Source: Paucibacter sp. TC2R-5 (GTDB lineage Bacteria; Pseudomonadota; Gammaproteobacteria; Burkholderiales; Burkholderiaceae_C). From it: a stretch of 64,000 bases of DNA. The notes below the pieces were generated by a model. It saw only the letters and a list, made by a program, of their open reading frames with translations. It was not told the origin of the DNA and did not search any database. Location: positions 124,001-188,000 of the forward strand of contig NZ_JAJIRQ010000005.1 in assembly GCF_025717605.1 (NCBI RefSeq), in the 5' to 3' direction. Both the position numbers and the translations under genes were made by a program. Position 1 is the first letter of the stretch. Every line of letters begins with the position of its first letter. Positions 57,160 to 64,000 of this stretch are shown piece after piece.

Positions 57160-57659
57160 TCGAAGATCTCCATCAGGGGGCGCTCGTAGCGGGTTTTGAT
57201 CAAGTCGATCTCCGCTTGCGCGTTCTCCAGTTCGAACATATGCACCAGCAGCGCGCTGCGGTCCAGCGCCAATTCGGACCAGATGGTGCCCGGGATCACG
57301 CACATGATGACGGCCAAGGCGGCCAGGCCATTCGGGTCGCGCAGCTCCAGCGGCACGCGCACAAAGCCGCCTTGTGGCAGCTTGCCCGGGCGCGCCAGCG
57401 TGCCGCGCAAGACTCGCCAATTCCAGATCAGCACATCGGCGCCCACCTGCCAAAACAGGCGCCAGGCCACCGCCGGCCGCTTGAGGCTGACCGGCGTGGA
57501 CCGCAGCGAGGCCGTCAGCAGTGGCGCCGCCACACCCAGCAGCACGGCCATCAGCCAAGCTCCGAGACTGAAGGCATCGTTGAGCAAGAGCCACAAGGCC
57601 ATCAAGGCCAAACTCAGCAAGGGCGCGGGCACGCAGCGCCTGAACAGACTGGGCTTCAT
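57156..57659 (-). CDS. mrpE: Mrp antiporter subunit E
   Basis: A 167-residue MnhE protein starting MKPSLFRRC at 57659. Two or three N-terminal helices are followed by the conserved cytoplasmic part with IPGTIWSEL and LLVHMFEL. It overlaps mrpD by ATGA (57656-57659) and mrpF by 4 bases. The longer open frame upstream is out of register with mrpD. Confidence 0.93.
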   Translation of the reverse strand: MKPSLFRRCVPAPLLSLALMALWLLLNDAFSLGAWLMAVLLGVAAPLLTASLRSTPVSLKRPAVAWRLFWQVGADVLIWNWRVLRGTLARPGKLPQGGFVRVPLELRDPNGLAALAVIMCVIPGTIWSELALDRSALLVHMFELENAQAEIDLIKTRYERPLMEIFE

Positions 57660-59395
57660 GGTTGGGGCTCCGGCGGGGTGCTCGCGCGCAGGCGCTCGGC
57701 GTTGGTCGGTGTGAGCAGGGGGCGGGCCGACAGCACCGCATCGATGTAGCGCTGTGGGCTGTACAGCAGCTCGGCGGTGGTGTTGGCATAACGCAGAAAG
57801 CCCTCGGCATGCCAAGTCATCGCGCCGCACAAGGCGATCAGCATCACGATGGGCGCGTACTCGAACAGCTGCAAGCTCGGCGGGCAGCGGTCGACCGGGG
57901 TCCAGAAAAACCGGATGCCGGTGCGTGACAGGGCAATCAAGGCCAACAAACCGGCCGCGATCAGCAAGCTCAGGAACAACCAAGCCGAAGAGGCGATGCC
58001 CCCGGCCGCCGCGCTGGTCTGCAACAGCGCCGACAGCATCGCAAACTTGGCGACAAAGCTGGCCAAGGGCGGCAGGCCGGCGACCAGCAGCGTGCAGCAG
58101 ATAAAAGCCAGGCCCAGCAGTGCCGTGGCCGCCGGAATGGCGCGGCCCACCAAGCGCTCTTCGTCCTCGTCCAGATTGCCCTCGCGTGCCAGCTCCTGCT
58201 CGGCCAGCGCAAAGGGCAGGTGGTCTTCTTCGTCCTCGGGCGCGCGCGGAGCTTGCGGGCTGGGGTTGCGCGAGCGGTCCATCAGCTCGGCCAACAAGAA
58301 AAATGCCGCCACCGCAAAGGTCGACACGGGCAGGTAGTAGAGCGCGCCAGCGCTCAGCTCGGGCCGAGCAAAACCCAGCACGGCCATCAAGGTGCCCGAG
58401 GACACGATGACTGCAAACGAGGCCAAGCGGGCGGGCCGCTGCGCGCTCAACATGCCGATCGCGCCAAAACTCAGCGTGGCCATGCCGCCCCACAAGAGCC
58501 AGCCCTGGCCAAAGCCCGCCGAGGCGCCGGCGCTGGCCGAGAACAGCAGCGTAGACAGGCGCATCAGCACATAGACGCCAACCTTGGTCAGCAGTGCAAA
58601 TACCGCGGCAGACGGCGCGCTGGCGGCCGTGTAGGCGGGGGCTAACCAAAAGTTCAAAGGCCAGCAAGCCGCCTTGGCCAAAAAGGCCAGCGCCAGAATC
58701 GAGCAGCCCACGTGCAACAAGGCCCGGTCGGACGCCGCCACCAAGGGGATGCGCGCGGCCAGATCGGCCATATTCAGCGTGCCCGTGACGCCGTAAATCA
58801 GCGCAGCGCCGACCAGAAAGAGCGAGGACGCGACCAAGTTGATGCTGAGGTAGTGCAGGCCCGCCTTGACCCGCGCCGGCCCGCTGCCATGCAGGAGCAG
58901 TCCATAGGAAGCCGCTAGCATGACCTCGAAGAAGACAAAGAGATTGAACAGATCGCCGGTCAGAAAGGCGCCGTTCAGGCCCATGATTTGAAGCTGCAAG
59001 AGCACATGGAAATGCGCGCCAGCCTTGTGCCAACGGGCCAGCGAGAACAGCACGGCCATCAAGGCCACGACGGCTGCAACCACCAGCATCAGCGCCGAGA
59101 GATGGTCCAGCACCAGCACGATGCCGAAGGGCACATCCCAGTTGGACGGCAGGTAAACGCCGAAGGCATGGGGCTGAGCGGCTTCCATATGCACGCCCAA
59201 CATCAAGAACAAGGCGATGGCCAGATTGGCCAGGGTCGCCGCCAAGGCCAATGTGGCTTTGCGGTGATGGCGTCGGTCGCCCAGCAGCAAGAGCAGGCAG
59301 GCCGCGATCAAGGGCAGCAAAATCGGCGCCATGGTCAGATGGGGCATCAGCGCCGCATTGGCCAGCAAGGCCCAGTCGCTCAGCAGCGTCATCAT
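57656..59395 (-). CDS. mrpD: Mrp antiporter subunit D
   Basis: A 579-residue proton-translocating subunit related to complex I NuoN/NuoM. It has about 14 helices, with the expected FEVMLAASYGLLLHG (conserved glutamate) and KAACWPLNFWLAPAY (conserved lysine) segments. A charged loop (about 325-380: RNPSPQAPRAPEDEEDH) is larger than usual. It overlaps mrpC by 4 bases at its start. Confidence 0.95.
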   Translation of the reverse strand: MMTLLSDWALLANAALMPHLTMAPILLPLIAACLLLLLGDRRHHRKATLALAATLANLAIALFLMLGVHMEAAQPHAFGVYLPSNWDVPFGIVLVLDHLSALMLVVAAVVALMAVLFSLARWHKAGAHFHVLLQLQIMGLNGAFLTGDLFNLFVFFEVMLAASYGLLLHGSGPARVKAGLHYLSINLVASSLFLVGAALIYGVTGTLNMADLAARIPLVAASDRALLHVGCSILALAFLAKAACWPLNFWLAPAYTAASAPSAAVFALLTKVGVYVLMRLSTLLFSASAGASAGFGQGWLLWGGMATLSFGAIGMLSAQRPARLASFAVIVSSGTLMAVLGFARPELSAGALYYLPVSTFAVAAFFLLAELMDRSRNPSPQAPRAPEDEEDHLPFALAEQELAREGNLDEDEERLVGRAIPAATALLGLAFICCTLLVAGLPPLASFVAKFAMLSALLQTSAAAGGIASSAWLFLSLLIAAGLLALIALSRTGIRFFWTPVDRCPPSLQLFEYAPIVMLIALCGAMTWHAEGFLRYANTTAELLYSPQRYIDAVLSARPLLTPTNAERLRASTPPEPQP

Positions 59396-59757
59396 GGAGG
59401 CGGATCCTGAGGGCCAAGCTCATCAGCGGTGCCGTCCACATGGTCATTGCCGACAAAACCCCGCTGCGCCAGCATCACCACCAGGAACAGGGCGCTCATG
59501 GCGAAGCCGATGACGATGGCCGTCAGCACCAAGGCCTGCGGCATCGGGTCGCTGTAGTTTTGCAGGGTGGTCGCCACGCCGGGGCTCAGGACCGGCTCTT
59601 TGTCCAGACTCAAGCGCCCCATGCTGAAGATGAAGAGATTGACGCCGTAGCCCAAGAGGCTCAAACCGATGATGACTTGGTAGCTGCGCGGGCGCAGCAG
59701 CAGCCAGACGCCGCAGGCGCTCAAGAGGCCAATGGCCAGGGCCAGGACGATTTCCAT
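59392..59757 (-). CDS. mrpC: Mrp antiporter subunit C
   Basis: A 121-residue NuoK-like protein with three helices; typical segments are GLSLLGYGVNLFIFSMG and DPMPQALVLTAIVIGFA. It overlaps mrpD by ATGA and the mrpAB stop by one base (TGATG). Confidence 0.95.
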   Translation of the reverse strand: MEIVLALAIGLLSACGVWLLLRPRSYQVIIGLSLLGYGVNLFIFSMGRLSLDKEPVLSPGVATTLQNYSDPMPQALVLTAIVIGFAMSALFLVVMLAQRGFVGNDHVDGTADELGPQDPPP

Positions 59758-62700
59758 CAGCGCTTGCTCCCGGCTGTTGTGTGCTGCGTGTCGCGTTTGT
59801 GGCCGCGCACCGATTGGTGACCCAGCGCCGTCAAGATCAAAAGTACAGCGCCGACCACCAGCGTGAACACGCCGATGTCATAGAACAAGGCGCTGGCGAT
59901 ATGAAGCTCGCCCAGCAGCGGCAGCGTCAGGTGGCTGGTGTGGGTGGTCAAGAAGGGGTAGCCGAAAAACAGCGAGCCCAGCCCGGTGGCGCAAGCCGTT
60001 AGCAAGCCAAACGCGATCCAGCGCTGCGGCCGCAGGCTCAGGTGGGCCTCTACCCACTGGGTGCCGGAGACGATGTATTGCAAGATGAAGGCCGTCGACA
60101 AGACCAGGCCGGCCACAAAGCCACCGCCCGGCTGGTTGTGGCCCCGCATGAACAAATGCACCGCGATCACCAAGGCTACCGGCAGCAAAAGGCGCACCAG
60201 CACGGCCGGCACCAGGAGGTAGCCGCTGGCGCCGTCTTTGGGCGAGTTGGTCGCGGTGTTGGCGTGCACCAGGTCGGTGGCAATGTCGGGTGCGAGCAGC
60301 AGTTGTTGGTGCGGCAGCGCCATGCTCTCGGGCGCCGGGCGAAAGCGCCGCAGCAGCGCGTAGACGGTCAGCGCCACGCAGCCCAGCACGGTGATCTCGC
60401 CCAAGGTGTCTAGGCCGCGGAAGTCCACCAGCATCACATTGACCACATTGGTGCCGAAGCCCTCGGGCAGCGCGCGCTCCAGGAAAAAGGTCGAAATGCT
60501 TTGCGGGAATTCGCGCGTCATCATGGCGTAGGACAGGCCGCTCATGCCCGCGCCCGCCGCCAGGGCCAGGCTCAGGTCGCGCAGGCGCCGCGTTCTTTTG
60601 CGTGCTCTTTGCAGCTTGTGGCGGCGGGCCTGGTCCGGCAACGATTCGGCCTGGGGCCCGGCCCGCTCCAGCGAGCTGATCCGTTTGGGCAACCAGCGCA
60701 GGCCCAGCAGGATCAGCACCGTGGTGACGGTCTCGACGGCCAACTGCGTCAGTGCCAAATCGGGTGCCGAGAACAGGGCGAAGGTGATCACCGTGCATAA
60801 GCCCGCCACGCCCATCAGGGCCAGCGCGGTCAGGCGTTGATACTTGGCCGCCTTTGTGCAGGCCAGTGCGGCCGCGCCGCCTATCAGCCAGAGCAAGGTG
60901 AAACCGGGCGAGAAAGGCAGCGCCTCTCGCGCACCCAGGGTGATGCCGCCTTGGCCAGCCAAGACAGCGGCGAGCACCGTCAGGCCCAGCAAGAGCAGCA
61001 ACTGCGTCTGCAGCCGGCGCGTGCTGATCAGGCGCAGCAGGCTGCGGCTGGCGGCGGTCAGCCCTGCCAAGCCGGTTTGGAACAAGCGCTTGCCATTGAG
61101 CCGGCCCAGCAGCGGTGTCTGCGTAAACTGGCCACTTGCGAGCGGGCCGCGCAAAACCCAGTACAGCGCGATACCTCCGGCCAGCGCGATCAAGCTCATG
61201 ATCAAGGGCGTGTTGAAGCCATGCCAGAGGGCCAGATCAAAGTCCGGCAGAGCGCTGCCCACGACAGGCGCGGCAGCCGTCTCCAGCACTGCCTGCATGG
61301 TCCACTGCGGCAGGGTGCCGACAGCCAGGCAGGCCAGCACCAATAACTCCACCGGCACACGCATCCAGTGCGGCGGCTCGTGGGGACGGCGCGGCAACTC
61401 GGCACTGCTGTCCGGCCCGAAAAACACATCGACACAAAAACGCAACGAGTAAGCCACGCTGAACATGCCGGCTAGCACGGCCGCCACAGGCAGCAGCAGA
61501 TCAAACCAGGGCACGCTGCTGACGAACACCGCCTCGGTGAAGAACATCTCTTTGGAGATAAAGCCGTTCAACAGCGGCACGCCGGCCATCGCCGCGCTCG
61601 CCACCATGGCCAGGGTGGCGGTGATCGGCATGGCTCGCCGCAAGCCACTGAGGCGGCGCATATCGCGCGTGCCGGTTTCGTGGTCGATGATGCCCACGGC
61701 CATGAAGAGCGAGGCCTTGAAGGTGGCGTGGTTCATGATGTGAAAGACTGCAGCCACGGCGGCCAGCGGGCTGTTCAGACCCAGCAGCGTGGTGATCAAG
61801 CCCAGATGCGAAATGGTTGAGTAGGCCAGCACGCCCTTCAAATCCTGCTGAAAAATCGCCGCGAAGCCGCCCAGCAGCAAGGTGATCAGCCCGCATCCAG
61901 TGACGATCCAGAACCATTGCTCGCTGCCGGCCAGCACCGGCCACAGCCGAGCCAGCAAGAACACCCCCGCCTTGACCATGGTGGCCGAATGCAGATAGGC
62001 CGAGACCGGCGTCGGTGCCGCCATTGCATTGGGCAGCCAGAAGTGAAACGGGAACTGCGCGCTCTTGGTCAGCGCGCCCAGCAAGACCAGGATCAATGCC
62101 GTGAGGTAGAGCGGATGCTTGCGCACCAAGTCGCCCGACGCCAACACCACATCCAGCTCATAGCTGCCGACGATATGCCCCAGCAGCAAGACGCCGGCCA
62201 GCAGACATAAGCCGCCCGCACCGGTGACGGTCAGCGCCATGCGCGCGCCGCGCCGCGCGTCGCGGCGGTGGTGCCAGTAGCCGATCAAGAGAAACGAGAA
62301 CAGGCTGGTCAGCTCCCAGAACAGCACCAGTTGCACCAGATTGCCGGAGATGACGACGCCGCTCATCGCGCCCATAAAGGCCAGCAAGAAGGAGAAGAAA
62401 CGCGGCACCGGGTCGCTGGGTGACATGTAATAGCGCGCATAGAGCACCACCAGCGCGCCTATGCCCAGCACCAAGAGCGAGAACATCCAGGCAAAGCCGT
62501 CCATGCGCAGGACGAAGTTCAGTCCCAGCGAGGGCAGCCAGACGAACTCCTGCCGGATCACGCCGCCGGCGGCGACTTCGGGGAAGTAGGACGCCGCCTG
62601 CACAAAGCAAAACAGTGCCACGAGGCCGGCCAAGGTCGATTCGGCATTACGCGCATTGCTGGGCAGCAGCGCCGCGATCAAGCTGGCCAGAAACGGCAAA

Positions 62701-62771
62701 GCCACCAGGCTGATCAGGCCGAATTGTTGGAAGAAGTACAGGTAATTCGTTACTTGGTTTGCCATTGGCAA
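59757..62771 (-). CDS. mrpA: Mrp antiporter fused subunit AB
   Basis: A 1004-residue fusion. Residues about 1-770 form MrpA (NuoL-like), with FWELTSLFSFLLIGYWHHR and KSAQFPFHFWLPNAMAAPTPV carrying the conserved glutamate and lysine. The MrpB-like part (about 790-985) includes RGHNQPGGGFVAGLV. Fused MrpA/B subunits are characteristic of group 2 (Pha-type) systems with six genes. It is the first gene of the mrpAB-C-D-E-F-G operon. The complex exports Na+ (or K+) in exchange for protons and supports pH and salt tolerance. Confidence 0.95.
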   Translation of the reverse strand: MPMANQVTNYLYFFQQFGLISLVALPFLASLIAALLPSNARNAESTLAGLVALFCFVQAASYFPEVAAGGVIRQEFVWLPSLGLNFVLRMDGFAWMFSLLVLGIGALVVLYARYYMSPSDPVPRFFSFLLAFMGAMSGVVISGNLVQLVLFWELTSLFSFLLIGYWHHRRDARRGARMALTVTGAGGLCLLAGVLLLGHIVGSYELDVVLASGDLVRKHPLYLTALILVLLGALTKSAQFPFHFWLPNAMAAPTPVSAYLHSATMVKAGVFLLARLWPVLAGSEQWFWIVTGCGLITLLLGGFAAIFQQDLKGVLAYSTISHLGLITTLLGLNSPLAAVAAVFHIMNHATFKASLFMAVGIIDHETGTRDMRRLSGLRRAMPITATLAMVASAAMAGVPLLNGFISKEMFFTEAVFVSSVPWFDLLLPVAAVLAGMFSVAYSLRFCVDVFFGPDSSAELPRRPHEPPHWMRVPVELLVLACLAVGTLPQWTMQAVLETAAAPVVGSALPDFDLALWHGFNTPLIMSLIALAGGIALYWVLRGPLASGQFTQTPLLGRLNGKRLFQTGLAGLTAASRSLLRLISTRRLQTQLLLLLGLTVLAAVLAGQGGITLGAREALPFSPGFTLLWLIGGAAALACTKAAKYQRLTALALMGVAGLCTVITFALFSAPDLALTQLAVETVTTVLILLGLRWLPKRISSLERAGPQAESLPDQARRHKLQRARKRTRRLRDLSLALAAGAGMSGLSYAMMTREFPQSISTFFLERALPEGFGTNVVNVMLVDFRGLDTLGEITVLGCVALTVYALLRRFRPAPESMALPHQQLLLAPDIATDLVHANTATNSPKDGASGYLLVPAVLVRLLLPVALVIAVHLFMRGHNQPGGGFVAGLVLSTAFILQYIVSGTQWVEAHLSLRPQRWIAFGLLTACATGLGSLFFGYPFLTTHTSHLTLPLLGELHIASALFYDIGVFTLVVGAVLLILTALGHQSVRGHKRDTQHTTAGSKR

Positions 62772-62858
62772 TCTGGAACTTCTGGCTTGTTCGGGCGAGG
62801 CTGAGTTTAACCGCCGGCCATAAATCCCCCCCAGGCCGGCCGCCTCAAGCGACCCGGC

Positions 62859-63464
62859 TCAGACATCAAAGGCCGGGTCTTCACCCAGGTCCGGCAAACG
62901 CCGAGTGACCTCAGCAGCGCCCCCGTCCCGTGGCACGTTGGCGCCGGAACCAGCTAGACCGACGTTGGCGCGCAAGGCATTGAGCCGGTTCATCCAGCCG
63001 CGCAAAAACACATTCAGCTCCGGCTTGGCGTGGACCAAACGCTGGTAATAGCTTTCACGCGCATTGCAAAACATCGGCAAGGCCCGAGCCGGATCGCAGC
63101 ACTGCACGGCCGTGAAGGTGGCCGGGCCGAAGCCGCCATCGACCGCGCAGCCCACGCTGCCCTGCAAAAAGCCCACCGCCCGCCCGACGCCCATATTGAC
63201 GGCGGTGTCGAACAGGGCCAGATCGAGCTTGTCCTGCACATCGCCGCAGTGCGCCGCGCGCCAGTAGTTTTGTTCGTAAATGGCGGCCATCTCCTTGTCT
63301 TGCAAGTCGCGCACCGAGCGTCGGGGCAGGCCGTTCTTGGCCCGCCAAGTGTCATAGACTTTTTGCGTCACGCCGCGATTGGTGGCGCCGCCCGGGTCGG
63401 CGGGGTGGTCCACAAAGCCGCCCTCCCAGCGCAAGACAAAGGGCAAGGATTTTGCAAAAGACAT
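62859..63464 (-). CDS. GH108 (ZliS-type) lysozyme-like protein
   Basis: A 201-residue muramidase-like protein without a signal peptide. The GH108 core starts LPFVLRWEGGFVDHPADPGG with the catalytic glutamate in EGG (about E16). The PG_binding_3 part follows (GFGPATFTAVQ, WMNRLNALR). Such enzymes cut peptidoglycan and often derive from phage endolysins or belong to secretion and effector sets. It lies 87 bases upstream of the mrp operon on the same strand, with no evident link. Confidence 0.9.
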   Translation of the reverse strand: MSFAKSLPFVLRWEGGFVDHPADPGGATNRGVTQKVYDTWRAKNGLPRRSVRDLQDKEMAAIYEQNYWRAAHCGDVQDKLDLALFDTAVNMGVGRAVGFLQGSVGCAVDGGFGPATFTAVQCCDPARALPMFCNARESYYQRLVHAKPELNVFLRGWMNRLNALRANVGLAGSGANVPRDGGAAEVTRRLPDLGEDPAFDV

Positions 63465-63626
63465 GACGCGCTCCTACTCTGGATGGGGCCTGATTGTGTT
63501 GCCGCAGGCTAGCCGGGGCACTCCCTAGAAAGACAGCAAAAGCCCCGCAAAGCCTAGGCTGCAAAGCGCTTGACCGCGCGCCGATTGCCGGCATGATGGC
63601 GGCAACTCTGTCGCCAGACTTGCGCC

Positions 63627-64000
63627 ATGCCCAGCCTATCAACTTTGCCGCCGCCGCATGTGCAGCGCATGCACCAGATCTTGTTGTGGCCGCTGCGCCT
63701 GATGCCTTTGGGCGATGCGCCGGGCGCACCGCGGCGACCTTGGGAGTTGCTGCCCAAAGGCGCCGAGGCGGGGCCTTGGCATGAGTTGATTGACGAATAC
63801 ACCGGCGACCCGGCCAGTTTTCACGAACGTCACTATCAGGAGTTCGTGACCTTCCTGCCCTATGTGCAGCGCTTTCTGTATGGCGACGGGCGCTCGCCCG
63901 GCCGCCCGCAAGACGGGCGCAGCGAGGCCGGCATGAAGGTGTTCCGGCGCCGCGATCTGGCCAAGCTGCGCGTCTGCCCGCGGCCCGGTGCGACTCCGCT
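63627..64000 (+). CDS. N-terminal part of an unrecognised conserved protein (runs off the window)
   Basis: An open frame from the ATG at 63627 (MPSLSTLPPPHVQRMHQ) to the window end, about 124 codons. It includes ILLWPLRLMP, WHELIDEYTGDP, FHERHYQEFVTFLPYVQRF and MKVFRRRDLAKL. The composition is clearly coding and I recall similar N-termini in Burkholderiales hypothetical proteins, but I cannot name a family. It is divergent from the GH108 gene. Confidence 0.7.
   Translation, partial: MPSLSTLPPPHVQRMHQILLWPLRLMPLGDAPGAPRRPWELLPKGAEAGPWHELIDEYTGDPASFHERHYQEFVTFLPYVQRFLYGDGRSPGRPQDGRSEAGMKVFRRRDLAKLRVCPRPGATP

Noticed and set aside
57156-59456. A 766-codon frame covering mrpE and the mrpD region
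   Set aside because: Only its last 167 codons (mrpE) are real; the rest is out of frame with mrpD and reads as G/A/R-rich noise.

Overview
The window is a high-G+C betaproteobacterial chromosome segment. The rpmH-rnpA-yidD-yidC / dnaA-dnaN-gyrB arrangement, the protein style and the fused MrpAB antiporter suggest Burkholderiales, perhaps the Roseateles/Paucibacter neighbourhood (inference; no 16S gene is present). It spans the replication-origin region. The replication genes dnaA, dnaN and gyrB run leftward from the origin, and the rpmH-rnpA-yidD-yidC cluster runs rightward.

Layout. 48-5288: kup potassium uptake gene, a small membrane protein, and a leftward operon of a LytS-type kinase, a LytTR regulator and an acyltransferase. 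5537-27229: a 21.7-kb mobile element lying exactly against the gyrB stop codon. It has TGT...ACA ends, 22-bp-spaced internal end repeats and a 5-bp target duplication (AAAAT). It carries a tnsA-tniA-tniB-tniQ (Tn7-like) operon and a defence cargo. The cargo is a type I restriction-modification system with an embedded HNH nuclease gene, a NucS-like nuclease with a putative PUA/EVE-like domain, an AbiD/F-type HEPN protein, and a Hachiman (hamA-hamB) pair. Two further sets of transposon-end repeats of a sister type flank the left end (5471-5528 and 5648-5695), so the site 3' of gyrB seems to have been used more than once.

27234-36062: gyrB, dnaN, dnaA, the origin region, rpmH, rnpA, yidD, yidC, closed by a strong terminator. 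36182-48660: an M48 protease, a flavin reductase and a chitin/N-acetylglucosamine-flavoured group (GH20 hexosaminidase, QseBC-like two-component system, GH19 lipoprotein, TonB-dependent receptor, NagX-like membrane acyltransferase, beta-propeller lactonase). 48661-56521: a membrane protein, an ArgP-like regulator divergent from a LysE exporter, an EamA transporter, ExeA/GspB-like secretion proteins and a membrane-anchored alpha/beta hydrolase. 56531-62771: a complete Mrp Na+/H+ antiporter operon (mrpAB-C-D-E-F-G) with 1-4-bp gene overlaps. 62859-64000: a GH108 lysozyme-like protein and the start of an unrecognised conserved gene.

The most interesting material is the Tn7-like element: its attachment next to gyrB, the stacked end relics, and the defence genes it brings. 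Assigning the tns operon to the outer ends is an inference; the ends and the duplication are read directly from the sequence.
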